DNA of 64,000 bases from Crocinitomicaceae bacterium (GCA_017983465.1 JAGOBK010000008.1:1-64000); one strand, 5' to 3'. Positions 38,170-47,919 are shown, numbered from the stretch's first letter. Program-made: numbers and translations. Notes: a model not told the origin generated them from the sequence alone.

Positions 38170-38177
38170 TACATTTG
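38170..38177 (+). promoter_or_regulatory. -7 element (TACATTTG) 4 bases before the ATG
   Basis: TACATTTG is followed by four bases and the ATG at 38182, predicting a leaderless transcript for the heavy-metal efflux operon. Confidence 0.5.
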
Positions 38178-38181
38178 AAAT

Positions 38182-38571
38182 ATGAGGTTCATTAGTTTTC
38201 TATTAATGCTGTATTTTTCATTGTTGTCTCTTGCTCCAAATTGGCAAGGAATACAATTGTTAAATGCGTCAGCGTTCATCGAACACTACGAAGAATACCA
38301 AGCTGAATCAAAGGAAGCGACACTTTCTTCCTTTATACAAGAACATTATTTCAACAAGTTCGCTGATTTTGACAAGGAACATAAAGAGCTTCCTTTAAAA
38401 ACGACGGTTCAAGTCGCAGCGATTTATTTTACAGAACATTTCGAAACTCCCATTCCTGTTGTTCAAACGCACGAAGAAGTATTTGTGGAGCAAAATCAAA
38501 ACAATAGTAAAGTCATTTCATTTATTGCAAATGATTTTCATTCTATCTGGCATCCGCCTCAATTGTCTTAA
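38182..38571 (+). CDS. Small exported protein leading the metal-efflux operon
   Basis: 129 residues. The N-terminus is a signal or membrane segment (FISFLLMLYFSLLSLAP). The mature part is rich in His and Glu (FIEHYEEYQAES, EHYFNKFADFDKEHKELP, YFTEHFETP) and ends SIWHPPQLS. Small proteins of this kind occur before CusA/CzcA pumps in other Bacteroidota, as far as I recall. I cannot name a family. The His/acidic content would suit weak metal binding, but that is inference. It is 55 bases upstream of the RND pump, with a hairpin spanning its stop codon. The C-terminal HPP recalls the FHPPCG end of the protein at 10048-10443. Confidence 0.72.
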   Translation: MRFISFLLMLYFSLLSLAPNWQGIQLLNASAFIEHYEEYQAESKEATLSSFIQEHYFNKFADFDKEHKELPLKTTVQVAAIYFTEHFETPIPVVQTHEEVFVEQNQNNSKVISFIANDFHSIWHPPQLS

Positions 38572-38607
38572 TTGATCACGCAGTTCTACTGCACGCTCTT
38601 TCAATTA
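38569..38607 (+). promoter_or_regulatory. Composite hairpin at the stop codon before the RND pump gene
   Basis: Outer arms TAATTGA (38569-38575) and TCAATTA (38601-38607) are perfectly complementary. Inside them GCAGT (38580-38584) pairs with ACTGC (38588-38592). The outer arm begins with the TAA stop. There is no T tract of terminator type directly after it. Confidence 0.45.
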
Positions 38608-38626
38608 GTTCATTCAATCTTATTTT

Positions 38627-41600
38627 ATGTTAAATCGAATCATTCATTGGTCGATTCAGAACAAGTTAATTGTTGCTGTTTTGACTTTGGGAATCATTGT
38701 TTGGGGACTTTTTTCCCTTTCCAAATTACCTATTGATGCCGTTCCGGACATCACGAATAACCAAGTACAAATCGTCACCGTTTCTCCATCCTCAGGAGCC
38801 GAGGATATTGAACGATTTGTAACGTTTCCAGTCGAGCAGTCGATGGCAACAACACCAGGAATCGAAGAAATTCGTTCGTTCAGTCGCTTTGGACTCAGTG
38901 TCGTTACCATAGTATTTTCGGAGGAAACGGACATTTATTGGGCGCGTCAACAAGTTTTGGAGCGCTTGACAGATGCGAAAGCTTCTATTCCTCCGGGATA
39001 CGGAGATCCATTTTTAGCGCCGTTGAGTACTGGATTGGGGGAAATTTATCAATATACGCTAAAAGCAAAACCTGGTTTTAGCAAGAAGTTTACTCCAACA
39101 GAACTAAGAACGATTCAAGATTGGATCATTCGTCGCCAACTTTTGGGTGTCAAAGGGGTTGCTGATGTCAGTGGCTTTGGTGGTAACCTGAAAACGTATG
39201 AAATCGCTATTGATCCATTTTTATTGAAGTCCAATGGAATTACTTTAAGTGATGTTTTTCAGGCGATTGAACGTAATAATCAAAATACCGGAGGTGCGTA
39301 CATTGAGCGAAATTCCATGACGACGTACATTCGTACCGAAGGACTCATTCAAAGCTTGACAGATATCGAGAATATTCAGGTGAAACATTCGGAGTCCGCC
39401 ATGCCTGTCTATATTCGCGATGTTGCAAAAGTGGAATTCGGAAAAGCGGTTCGTTACGGTGCGCTAACGTACAATACGGACGGAGAAGCAGTAGGTGGAA
39501 TTGTTTTGATGTTGAAAGGGGCCAATTCCTCTGAAGTAATTCATCTTGTTAAGGAAAAAATGGCCCAAATTGAATCCAATTTACCTGAGGGAGTTGAATT
39601 AAATGTCTATTTGGACCGAACAGATCTTGTGGATCGAGCTATTTCAACAGTTACCAATAACTTGATTGAAGGTGCTTTAATTGTCATCTTCGTTTTGGTT
39701 CTTTTGTTAGGGAATTTGCGTGCTGGACTCATCGTTGCATCGGTGATTCCATTAGCGATGTTGATTGCCATTTCGCTCATGAATGTTTTTGGGGTTTCTG
39801 GAAACTTAATGAGTTTGGGTGCCTTAGACTTCGGACTGATTATCGATGGTGCAGTAATCATTGTGGAATCAACGTTACACTTACTGAATAAACGCGGTAA
39901 TAGCATTCTGTCGAAGGACCAAATGAATCAACAAGTATATGAATCTGCGTCAAAATTCAGTAAAAGTGCCGTTTTTGGACAAATCATCATCCTAGTAGTG
40001 TATTTACCGATTTTAGCGTTGGTTGGCATCGAAGGAAAGATGTTTAAACCAATGGCACAAACGGTGATCTTTGCAATTCTTGGAGCTTTAGTTCTGTCAT
40101 TAACGTATGTCCCGATGATATCTTCAATGTTCTTATCAAAGAAGATTTCTACGAAAGAAACTTTCAGCGATAAGATGGTAAATGCCATTCGATCCAAATA
40201 TACTCCGATGTTGAAAGCATTGCTCCGCCGTCAAAAGATGGTGTTGGCAGTCATTGCGGCATTGTTTGTACTGAGCATCTTTGCTTTCAAACAATTAGGT
40301 GCTGAGTTTATTCCATCGCTGGACGAAGGTGATTTCGCTGTTGAAACGCGTTTGATGACCGGGACAAGTCTCACAAAGACCATCGAGGCAACGGGAAAAG
40401 CATCTCAAATATTACTATCGAATTTCCCTGAGGTTAAAAAGGTCGTCGGTAAAATTGGTACAGCTGAAATTCCTACGGATCCAATGCCAATGGAAGCCTG
40501 TGATTTAATGATCATTTTAAAGGATAAAGAAGAGTGGACCTCCGCATCCTCCAAAGAAGAACTTGCGGAGAAAATGCAGGCGAAATTAGAGGAGAGTTTA
40601 CCAAACGTTTCCTTTGGATTTCAACAACCCATTCAAATGCGCTTCAATGAATTAATGACCGGTGCTAAGCAGGATGTCGTGGTGAAAATCTACGGTGAGG
40701 ACTTTGAGAAATTAGCGTTGTACTCCAAACAGATTGGATCCATCGCTTCGAAAATTAAGGGTGTCCAAGATGTCTATGTAGAAGAAATGAGTGGTCTGCC
40801 TCAAATGATTGTTCAATATGACCGAGAAGCCCTAGCGCGATACAATGTCTCCTTGGATGAAGTGAATCGTGTGGTCAATTTAGGTTTTGCTGGACAAGCC
40901 TCTGGATTTGTATTCGAAGGAGAAAAACGTTTTGAACTTGTCGTGAAATTGAAGCCGGAATTCAGGGATAACATCACAGATTTAAGTCAATTATTTGTTA
41001 GCAATGAGGATGGAGAAGAAATTCCAATCTCCGAATTGGCGCATATTTCCATCAAGAATGGACCTAATCAAATTCAACGCGAGGATGCGAAACGAAGAAT
41101 ACTCGTTGGATTCAACGTGCGCGGAAGAGATGTCGAAAGTATTGTGATGGAGTTGGAAAAAGAAATGAAAAACAAGGTGAAGTTTGATACGGGATACTTT
41201 CCAAAAATCGGTGGGACCTTTGAGAATTTAATTCATGCACGAGATCGATTGATTATTGCAGTTCCGGTTTCTTTGTTGCTGATTTTCTTTTTATTGTACT
41301 TGACATTCCAGTCTTTAAAGCAAGCTGCGTTAATTTTCTCAGCGATTCCATTGGCTTCCATCGGTGGAATTTATGCCTTGTATTTGAGAGATATGCCATT
41401 TTCCATTTCTGCAGGAGTTGGATTTATTGCCTTATTCGGAGTAGCCGTATTGAATGGTATTGTACTCATTGCGGAGTTTAATACCCTGCGAAAAAGCGGA
41501 ATGCCGATTATGCTTGTGGTAATCCGCGGGACAGCCTCGCGATTGCGCCCTGTGTTATTGACTGCAGCTGTGGCTTCACTTGGATTCCTACCAATGGCGC

Positions 41601-42964
41601 TTTCTCATGGTAGTGGTGCTGAAGTTCAAAAACCTTTGGCAACCGTGGTAATTGGTGGACTCATCAGTGCGACACTCTTGACCTTGTTTATCTTACCAAT
41701 TCTTTATTTAATCTTTGAAAAACCAATGAAACGATTCAAAGCGAAAAACCTGAGTTTGATGGTCCTTTTTCTATTTGGTATGTCCAATGTGTTTGCTCAA
41801 AACACCTTGAATTATCAAAAGGCATATGAACTAATGTTGAGCCAAAATGGACAAATTGCAGCGTCCAAATTGGAACAGAATAAGCAAGAATTAATAGGGA
41901 AATCTAATTCGGGAATTCCATCTACAACAATAAATGGAATGATGGGACAATACAATTCGTATTACAAGAAGGACAATAATATCACCATCAATCAAAGCAT
42001 TCCCTTTCCAACGACATTCAAGGAGGAAAAGAATCTCGGAAAGGAAAAAGGAAAGTTGTCCCAAATTGAATCCGATTTGTTGATTCGTGATTTGGCACAG
42101 AAATTAGCGCTTGCCTTCGATCAATATGGTTTTGTTCAATCGGAAATTCAATACTTGAAAAGTTTAGACAGCTCCTTAAATATCTTGGAACAAAAATCCA
42201 AAATCAGGTTCGAAATCCAGGATATTAGTCGCTTGGATTATTCATTGATTCAAACCAAACGGATGAGGCTTTCAAATGATATCTCATTGTTAGAATCGGA
42301 TCTATTGGGAGAAAAAAGAAAGATTGCCTCGTTGTTGAAGTTGGATGAGAATTCCTTCGTTGTCGAACAAACTGTCTATCAAAAGCAACGGAATATCTTG
42401 CAAAGTAGTGTTGCTGAGAATCACCCGCTTATACTATGGTACAATCAAAATGAAGGGATTTACCTACAAGAAAAGAAAGTGAATTTAGCCCATCAATTAC
42501 CAGAAATCAATCTTGGTTATTTCAATCAAACCTTGGTTGGAATTCAAAATGTGAACGGTGTCGATACGAAATTCACGCAAGCAAATCGTTTTCAAGGGTA
42601 TATGGTAGGAGCAAATGTTCCATTGTTCTGGGGAGCTTATAAAAATCGCAATGAAGCAACTGGGGTTTCCTTGCAGCAAAATGATTTGGAAAAAGAACAA
42701 ACGACTCAAGCGATGCAACGAGAATTTTCGCAATTAGTCGATCGCTTGAATTTATTGTCGGGAAGTATTGACAAGCTCGGTGGACAACTTACGAATGAAT
42801 TGCAGTTTTTGACAGATGACGCAAAAGCGAAATTCGAAGTGGGAGAGATTTCATTCATTGAATTTCTTCAAATCCAACAGCAGCGAAGTGAATTGGAACT
42901 TTCCTATTTGCACTTAATTAATCAGTATAATCAAACCAGCATCCAATTAAATTGGTACCGCTAG
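38627..42964 (+). CDS. CusA/CzcA-type heavy-metal RND pump fused to a TolC/CusC-like channel
   Basis: 1445 residues. Residues 1-1040 are a complete HME-RND transporter: 12 membrane segments, LPIDAVPDITNNQVQI near the start, the proton-relay region LGALDFGLIIDGAVIIVES, and the second half (FKQLGAEFIPSLDEGDF, FGVAVLNGIVLIAEF). From about residue 1045 a second export-like segment (LSLMVLFLFGMSNVFAQ) leads into a 380-residue TolC/OEP-like protein rich in Gln/Lys/Glu coiled coil (YELMLSQNGQIAASKLEQ, EVGEISFIEFLQIQQQRSE). The pump and outer-membrane channel are therefore one polypeptide unless processed. Substrate is probably Cu(I)/Ag(I), Zn or Co; exact specificity is not clear. The adaptor follows at once. 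Confidence 0.92.
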   Translation: MLNRIIHWSIQNKLIVAVLTLGIIVWGLFSLSKLPIDAVPDITNNQVQIVTVSPSSGAEDIERFVTFPVEQSMATTPGIEEIRSFSRFGLSVVTIVFSEETDIYWARQQVLERLTDAKASIPPGYGDPFLAPLSTGLGEIYQYTLKAKPGFSKKFTPTELRTIQDWIIRRQLLGVKGVADVSGFGGNLKTYEIAIDPFLLKSNGITLSDVFQAIERNNQNTGGAYIERNSMTTYIRTEGLIQSLTDIENIQVKHSESAMPVYIRDVAKVEFGKAVRYGALTYNTDGEAVGGIVLMLKGANSSEVIHLVKEKMAQIESNLPEGVELNVYLDRTDLVDRAISTVTNNLIEGALIVIFVLVLLLGNLRAGLIVASVIPLAMLIAISLMNVFGVSGNLMSLGALDFGLIIDGAVIIVESTLHLLNKRGNSILSKDQMNQQVYESASKFSKSAVFGQIIILVVYLPILALVGIEGKMFKPMAQTVIFAILGALVLSLTYVPMISSMFLSKKISTKETFSDKMVNAIRSKYTPMLKALLRRQKMVLAVIAALFVLSIFAFKQLGAEFIPSLDEGDFAVETRLMTGTSLTKTIEATGKASQILLSNFPEVKKVVGKIGTAEIPTDPMPMEACDLMIILKDKEEWTSASSKEELAEKMQAKLEESLPNVSFGFQQPIQMRFNELMTGAKQDVVVKIYGEDFEKLALYSKQIGSIASKIKGVQDVYVEEMSGLPQMIVQYDREALARYNVSLDEVNRVVNLGFAGQASGFVFEGEKRFELVVKLKPEFRDNITDLSQLFVSNEDGEEIPISELAHISIKNGPNQIQREDAKRRILVGFNVRGRDVESIVMELEKEMKNKVKFDTGYFPKIGGTFENLIHARDRLIIAVPVSLLLIFFLLYLTFQSLKQAALIFSAIPLASIGGIYALYLRDMPFSISAGVGFIALFGVAVLNGIVLIAEFNTLRKSGMPIMLVVIRGTASRLRPVLLTAAVASLGFLPMALSHGSGAEVQKPLATVVIGGLISATLLTLFILPILYLIFEKPMKRFKAKNLSLMVLFLFGMSNVFAQNTLNYQKAYELMLSQNGQIAASKLEQNKQELIGKSNSGIPSTTINGMMGQYNSYYKKDNNITINQSIPFPTTFKEEKNLGKEKGKLSQIESDLLIRDLAQKLALAFDQYGFVQSEIQYLKSLDSSLNILEQKSKIRFEIQDISRLDYSLIQTKRMRLSNDISLLESDLLGEKRKIASLLKLDENSFVVEQTVYQKQRNILQSSVAENHPLILWYNQNEGIYLQEKKVNLAHQLPEINLGYFNQTLVGIQNVNGVDTKFTQANRFQGYMVGANVPLFWGAYKNRNEATGVSLQQNDLEKEQTTQAMQREFSQLVDRLNLLSGSIDKLGGQLTNELQFLTDDAKAKFEVGEISFIEFLQIQQQRSELELSYLHLINQYNQTSIQLNWYR

Positions 42965-42978
42965 AAAATAATTACAAC

Positions 42979-44127
42979 ATGAAAAAATCAATCTCTTTCC
43001 AACTTTTTACGGCATTGATCGTCCTAGGTACGATGATGTCTTGCACGAGTAAAAGTTCTGAAAACACCCAAATCGAAAAAGCAGCCCCAAAAAGTAGTTT
43101 ACTCACGTTAACAGCTAAACAGGTCGCTTCCCTTGGAATTAAAAGCAGCGAGCTGACGAAGTCACTGATGGGCATGAGCATTTTTGCCAATGGGATGATC
43201 GATGTTCCACCGCAAAACAAATCATTTATCTCTGTTCCATTTGGTGGATATATCCGCGATATAAAGGTGCTTGATGGTATGCGTGTTTCGAAAGGACAAG
43301 TATTACTTGTTGTTGAACATCCAGAAATCATCCAATTGCAACAAGATTACTTGGAGGTTCTGGGTAACATGGAGTATTTGAAAGCTGAAATGGATCGTCA
43401 AAAATCATTGCTGGATAAAGAAGCAGGAAGCGCGAAAAACTACCAACAAGCGAAAAGTAACTGGCAAGTGGCACAAGCTAAACTTTCTGGACTCAGTGTG
43501 AAATTGGAGATGGCAAATGTCAACGTCGCTAGTCTAAAAAACGGAGTTATTCAACGTGAGCAAAGAATCAAATCACCCTTTTCTGGTGTCGTTACGAAAG
43601 TCAATACAAACGTTGGTTCCTTTGCTGATCCAAAGGATAATTTGCTCGAAGTGATAGATTTACAACATGCGCATGCTGAATTAACAGTCTATGAGAAGTA
43701 TCTTAAATTACTGAAATTAAATCAGTTAGTAGGTTTAAGCTTTGTGGATTCAGATGAAAAAACAACAGCAAAAATCTTTTTGATTGGAAGAGAAATTGGT
43801 CCAGATCGCACGGTGAAAGTTCATTGCCATTTCGATCGTTTACCAAAGGAAATCGTTCCAGGATCTTATTTGAAAGCAGAAATCAATGTGGATGAAATGG
43901 AACATTTTGTGGTGCCGACCGATGCTATTGTCAACTTGGGGTCCAAGGATATGATTTATGTGACCGCTGATAATCGTCATTTTATTCCGGTAGAAATTGA
44001 GATTCTTTCCACTCAAGGAGAGTTTACAGCAATTCAAGCAATCAATGAATTAGATTTTTTAAACCGTAAATATGTAAGCAAAGGTGCTTACGAGTTATTA
44101 TCCACACAAAATAAAGAAGAAGAGTAA
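42979..44127 (+). CDS. CusB-like efflux periplasmic adaptor lipoprotein
   Basis: 382 residues from the ATG at 42979; a TTG nine codons earlier, overlapping the pump gene, is rejected. Lipoprotein signal (TALIVLGTMMSC). Order: N-terminal barrel part, lipoyl half (GGYIRDIKVLDGMRVSKGQ), coiled-coil hairpin at about residues 110-195 (QQDYLEVLGNMEYLKAEMD, YQQAKSNWQVAQAKL), second lipoyl half (IKSPFSGVVTKVNTNVG), and beta-barrel (EKYLKLLKLNQLVGLSF). It should bind the RND pump in the periplasm. No CusB-type Met metal triad is obvious. Confidence 0.9.
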   Translation: MKKSISFQLFTALIVLGTMMSCTSKSSENTQIEKAAPKSSLLTLTAKQVASLGIKSSELTKSLMGMSIFANGMIDVPPQNKSFISVPFGGYIRDIKVLDGMRVSKGQVLLVVEHPEIIQLQQDYLEVLGNMEYLKAEMDRQKSLLDKEAGSAKNYQQAKSNWQVAQAKLSGLSVKLEMANVNVASLKNGVIQREQRIKSPFSGVVTKVNTNVGSFADPKDNLLEVIDLQHAHAELTVYEKYLKLLKLNQLVGLSFVDSDEKTTAKIFLIGREIGPDRTVKVHCHFDRLPKEIVPGSYLKAEINVDEMEHFVVPTDAIVNLGSKDMIYVTADNRHFIPVEIEILSTQGEFTAIQAINELDFLNRKYVSKGAYELLSTQNKEEE

Positions 44128-44128
44128 G

Positions 44129-44599
44129 ATGAAAAAAGTAAATGCATTTTTAGGTTTAACATTCCTAGCCTCAACTGTCGTGTTGAGTTTGAATTCGTGC
44201 AAAGGTACCTTTGCATGTCACGATGATAATATTAGCGCCGCTGGTGCAGACGATAGTCACAATAAAGGTCAAAACTGTATGGTTTGTCATCAAGCAAAGG
44301 GTGATGGAAAAGGTTGCTTTATTGCCGCTGGAACCGTTTATGGCATGGATATGATGACAACTGTTTCTAGTGGAAAGGTAGATTTTTATACTGGTCCGAA
44401 TGAAACAGGAACCTTAAAACAAACGGTTTTGATTGATTCGAAAGGAAACTTTTATACAACGGCTCAGTTCAATCCTGAAGGATTGTATCCAGTTGTAACA
44501 GGTCCAACAGGAAATAAAAAAGAAATGGGTTCTGCCCTTACCTCAGGAGCATGTAATTCATGCCACGGTAGTTCGACAGATAAATTATGGGTTGACTAA
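44129..44599 (+). CDS. Lipoprotein with two CxxCH heme motifs
   Basis: 156 residues from the ATG at 44129, just after the adaptor stop; a GTG 15 codons earlier would overlap the adaptor and is less likely. Lipoprotein signal (TVVLSLNSC). Two CxxCH motifs, CMVCHQAKGDGKGC near residue 50 and CNSCHGSSTDKLW at the end, predict covalent c-type heme. The middle (GKVDFYTGPNETGTLKQTV) looks like a beta-rich domain. It might pass electrons or handle metal redox state next to the efflux pump. Both roles are inferences from position. The 3' end overlaps the opposite-strand gene by 15 bases. Confidence 0.82.
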   Translation: MKKVNAFLGLTFLASTVVLSLNSCKGTFACHDDNISAAGADDSHNKGQNCMVCHQAKGDGKGCFIAAGTVYGMDMMTTVSSGKVDFYTGPNETGTLKQTVLIDSKGNFYTTAQFNPEGLYPVVTGPTGNKKEMGSALTSGACNSCHGSSTDKLWVD

Positions 44600-45013
44600 C
44601 GCTTTCCTGCGTTCAACTTCAGCAATAAAGAGCTCCTCGTTTTCAGGTGAAATGAGGAGCTCTTCGTATGTATCGTAATGCATAATTATACAGTCCCAGG
44701 AAGTGCTCATCTTCCAACCAGCATAGAAACCATTAGATTTTTCGAATTTACGGATCGATGAAACGGGAATGGTTTTTTTGAAAAAGTACATCGTTTGACA
44801 TAGCAACGTTTCATCGTCGATAAACGTGTAATACGTGCTTTTGACAATAAAGTAAAAGAGAAGTCCAAGAAACAACCACACTGAGCCAAGCACATAAATA
44901 GGTGACAAATCGTTTTCCTGCCAATAAATCAATGCGCAGATTCCCCCGTATGGTTTGAGGATAGCTAGCCAGATATAAAAAATAAATCGATCGCGTTTTC
45001 CTGCGAATCTCAT
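44585..45013 (-). CDS. Small membrane protein with bacterial PH-like domain
   Basis: 142 residues. Two membrane segments near the N-terminus (FIFYIWLAILKPYGGICALI; IYVLGSVWLFLGLLFYFIV) followed by a soluble C-terminal domain (YYTFIDDETLLCQTMYFF, KKTIPVSSIRKFEKS, WDCIIMHYDTYEELLISP) that resembles the bPH_4/DUF1200 fold. The function of this family is not known. It lies 1 base downstream of the glyA stop and is probably cotranscribed. The segment coding EELLISPENEELF contains an 11-bp perfect inverted repeat in the DNA. Confidence 0.78.
   Translation of the reverse strand: MRFAGKRDRFIFYIWLAILKPYGGICALIYWQENDLSPIYVLGSVWLFLGLLFYFIVKSTYYTFIDDETLLCQTMYFFKKTIPVSSIRKFEKSNGFYAGWKMSTSWDCIIMHYDTYEELLISPENEELFIAEVERRKALVNP
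44628..44664. repeat. 11-bp perfect inverted repeat inside the PH-like gene
   Basis: AAGAGCTCCTC (44628-44638) pairs with GAGGAGCTCTT (44654-44664) around 15 bases. It lies inside the minus-strand gene but also about 30 bases past the stop of the plus-strand efflux operon, so it could act as a 3' hairpin for that transcript. Confidence 0.5.
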
Positions 45014-45014
45014 T

Positions 45015-46286
45015 TTACCATGCGAAAAGTGGACGATGAGACATCAACTCATTTACTTCTTTTCTTACCTGCGCAATTGCGTTTGCATCGGTGCGGTTCA
45101 TCAAGGCACGGTCGATAAGAGAAACGATCAATTTGATTTCATCTTCTTTCACACCACGTGTCGTAATTGCTGGCGTACCAATGCGGATTCCCGAAGTAAC
45201 AAACGGAGATTCAGTGTCGTAAGGAACCATGTTTTTGTTCACGGTGATGTCTGCTATAACCAATGCATTTTCTGCATCCTTTCCTGTGATTCCTTTCGAA
45301 CGCAAATCTACCAACATGCTGTGATTGTCTGTTCCACCAGAAATAATGGTGTAATCCAAATTCATTAATTCCTGTGCGAAAACCGCAGCGTTTTTTTGAA
45401 CTTGTTTCATGTATGTCGTATACGATGGATCCAATGCTTCTCCAAAGGCAACAGCTTTTGCGGCAATAACGTGTTCCAATGGTCCACCTTGAATTCCAGG
45501 GAAAACAGCTGCGTCAAGCAATGCTCCCATCGAACGAAGGTTACCGTTATTCCATTTGATTCCAAATGGATTCTCAAAATTGTGACGCATCATGATGATT
45601 CCTCCACGAGGTCCACGAAGTGTTTTGTGTGTTGTAGAAGTCACGATGTGACAATGGTCTAAAGGATCATTCAATAGTTTCGCTGCGATCATTCCCGCTG
45701 GATGAGAAATGTCTGCTAACACAATAGCGCCAATTTCATCTGCAACTTTACGAATGCGCGCATAGTCCCAATCGCGTGCATATGCGGAAGCTCCACAGAT
45801 GATCATTTTAGGTTTCTCACGGCGTGCCGTTTCTTCCATCAGGTCGTAATCAACCATTCCGGTTTCTTTTGCTACACCATAGAAAAAGGGCGTGTATAAT
45901 TTTCCAGAAAAATTCACAGGTGATCCATGCGTTAAGTGTCCACCATGTGATAAGTCAAAACCTAAAATTTTATCTCCAGGATTTAAACATGCAAGAAATA
46001 CTGCTGCATTTGCTTGCGCTCCCGAGTGTGGTTGAACATTTGCCCAAGTCGCACCGAAAAGTTGACACAAACGATCAATCGCTAATTGTTCGACTTTATC
46101 CACGACTTCGCAACCTCCGTAATAACGTTTACCTGGAAGTCCTTCTGCATATTTATTCGTTAGAACACTTCCCATCGATAACATCACTTCATCACTTACG
46201 AAATTCTCGGAAGCAATCAGTTCAATTCCATGTAATTGGCGGTTTTTTTCTTCGTTAATTAAATCGAAAATAGCTTGATCTTTCAT
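45015..46286 (-). CDS. glyA: Serine hydroxymethyltransferase
   Basis: 423 residues, normal length. It makes glycine and 5,10-methylene-tetrahydrofolate from serine. The PLP-Lys site is in [15 protein letters not shown] near residue 228, and other family stretches are [30 protein letters not shown] and [26 protein letters not shown]-like element lies about 20 bases upstream. Downstream it is linked to the PH-like membrane gene. Confidence 0.97.
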   Translation of the reverse strand: MKDQAIFDLINEEKNRQLHGIELIASENFVSDEVMLSMGSVLTNKYAEGLPGKRYYGGCEVVDKVEQLAIDRLCQLFGATWANVQPHSGAQANAAVFLACLNPGDKILGFDLSHGGHLTHGSPVNFSGKLYTPFFYGVAKETGMVDYDLMEETARREKPKMIICGASAYARDWDYARIRKVADEIGAIVLADISHPAGMIAAKLLNDPLDHCHIVTSTTHKTLRGPRGGIIMMRHNFENPFGIKWNNGNLRSMGALLDAAVFPGIQGGPLEHVIAAKAVAFGEALDPSYTTYMKQVQKNAAVFAQELMNLDYTIISGGTDNHSMLVDLRSKGITGKDAENALVIADITVNKNMVPYDTESPFVTSGIRIGTPAITTRGVKEDEIKLIVSLIDRALMNRTDANAIAQVRKEVNELMSHRPLFAW

Positions 46287-46316
46287 TTTTCTGTTTTATG
46301 AGTGCAAATATCGTAA

Positions 46317-47090
46317 TTAAAGTCTTTTTATGTGTGCTAAATTGTGGCTGAATTTTTCATATTCTTCACTCCATATTCCTTGCTCTTTTAATTCATCGAT
46401 ACGAATTCTTCCTGAAGCATGGATGATTTGTCGTTTTTTCCCGATGATTCCAACGTGAATGATTTTTCCAGAAGCATTCGCGAAATAAGCCAAATCATTT
46501 TCTTGGCAATCTTCAAAGGAAATATCTGTCCCAATTTCTGCTTGTTCGTATGCATCTCGGGGTAAATTATATCCATGAAGGCGAAAAACAGCTTGAACGA
46601 ATCCAGAGCAATCGATTCCCCAAATCGACTTCCCACCCCATAAGTACGGAGCGTTGAGGTATGCTGTTGCGTCCTCCCAAATGGACATTTTTACATCCAA
46701 TGAATTTTTTTCACGTTGAACGTTCACATCTCCAACTTGAAAAGACGTGTCCTCACCGATAAAGCTTCCTTTTGAGGTGAAAACCGAACCGAAAGGGGTG
46801 TTAAGTTGAAGAATTCTCTCTTTTTGATAAGTAAAGGAATCCATCCATCGACGAAATTCTTTATCTGTTAAAGGTAGCACTTGTTTGATGTCCATATATC
46901 CTTCGTAACCATCTAGTACAGTACGAATTTTTATCCATGGTTGTCCGTGTTCAAGGACTTCAATCGCTTCGCCAAATAATAGTTGAGAAACCATTTCTGA
47001 GGCGTCACTCGCTTCTTTTCGAACGGGAGCGACGGAAACGAAGCAGAAAGCTTTTGTTTGACTTGGACTTATTAATTTTAAATTGTTCAT
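46317..47090 (-). CDS. NlpC/P60 cell-wall hydrolase with SH3 domain
   Basis: 257 residues from the ATG at 47090; a TTG four codons earlier overlaps the promoter element. An SH3-type domain lies at the N-terminus (residues 12-75, VAPVRKEASDASEMVSQLL). The NlpC/P60 domain follows with catalytic Cys in GIDCSGFVQAVFRLHG near residue 165 and His in KIIHVGIIG near 215; a second His is in QIIHASG. Such enzymes cleave peptidoglycan stem peptides between D-Glu and the diamino acid. No signal peptide is seen, so it may act in the cytoplasm on recycled muropeptides (as YkfC does). Confidence 0.9.
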   Translation of the reverse strand: MNNLKLISPSQTKAFCFVSVAPVRKEASDASEMVSQLLFGEAIEVLEHGQPWIKIRTVLDGYEGYMDIKQVLPLTDKEFRRWMDSFTYQKERILQLNTPFGSVFTSKGSFIGEDTSFQVGDVNVQREKNSLDVKMSIWEDATAYLNAPYLWGGKSIWGIDCSGFVQAVFRLHGYNLPRDAYEQAEIGTDISFEDCQENDLAYFANASGKIIHVGIIGKKRQIIHASGRIRIDELKEQGIWSEEYEKFSHNLAHIKRL

Positions 47091-47099
47091 ATCGTCTAT

Positions 47100-47107
47100 C
47101 AAAAGTA
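47100..47107 (-). promoter_or_regulatory. -7 element (TACTTTTG) of the NlpC/P60 gene
   Basis: Minus-strand TACTTTTG fits TAnnTTTG and ends nine bases before the ATG at 47090. The mRNA leader would be a few bases at most. Confidence 0.45.
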
Positions 47108-47151
47108 GAAAATTAAAACTGATTAATGCCTAATTTTACCTCAAGTAATCC

Positions 47152-47919
47152 ATGGAAAACGAACGACTCATTTTAGTGACCAACGATGATAGTGTAAATG
47201 CGAAAGGCATCCATGCACTTGTCGAAATGGCTCAGCAATTTGGACATGTCATTGTCGTTGCGCCGGACAAACCACAGTCAGGAATGGGACATGCGATTAC
47301 GATTAATCATCCACTTCGACTTTTTTCTTCGGATCTATTTGGTCAAGTGGAAGCATATGCTTGTTCAGGAACGCCCGTTGATTGTGTGAAATTAGCCATC
47401 TCTGAGGTTCTTCATCGAAAACCTGATTTAATTCTTTCGGGTATCAATCACGGTGAAAATTCCTCCACGAACGTGCTTTATTCTGGAACCATGTCCGCTG
47501 CAATTGAAGGTGCCATGGAAGGAATTCCATCCATTGGATTCTCTCTGGCTGATTTTGCTCCGGATGCTGATTTTGAAGCTTGTCAATACTTTGGTGCTCA
47601 ACTTTTGACTCAGTTCATTCAGAATCCAATCTCCACAAGTGTCTGTCTCAATGTGAACGTGCCTAAATTGAGGATTTCAGAAATTAATGGAATTCAAGTA
47701 TGTAAGCAAGCTCATGCGTATTGGGCTGATCGATTCGAACGAAGAAAGGATCAATTTGGTAGGGAGTATTTCTGGCTTTCTGGTGAATTTGCAGATGTTG
47801 ACCAGCGTCCAGATACAGATTTACAAGCGCTCAAAAATGGATTTGTTAGTGTTGTCCCAACACATTTTGACTTAACAGCCTACGAAACGTTACAACAAAT
47901 GAAAAATTGGAAAATATGA
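47152..47919 (+). CDS. surE: 5'/3'-nucleotidase SurE
   Basis: 255 residues. Metal-binding motif LVTNDDSVNAKGI at the start, GMGHAITI and SGINHGENSSTNVLYSGTMSAA as in SurE enzymes. SurE dephosphorylates nucleoside monophosphates and is linked to survival in stationary phase. First gene of the surE-47916-lpxB-SpoIID run. Its stop overlaps the next ATG by four bases. Confidence 0.95.
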   Translation: MENERLILVTNDDSVNAKGIHALVEMAQQFGHVIVVAPDKPQSGMGHAITINHPLRLFSSDLFGQVEAYACSGTPVDCVKLAISEVLHRKPDLILSGINHGENSSTNVLYSGTMSAAIEGAMEGIPSIGFSLADFAPDADFEACQYFGAQLLTQFIQNPISTSVCLNVNVPKLRISEINGIQVCKQAHAYWADRFERRKDQFGREYFWLSGEFADVDQRPDTDLQALKNGFVSVVPTHFDLTAYETLQQMKNWKI

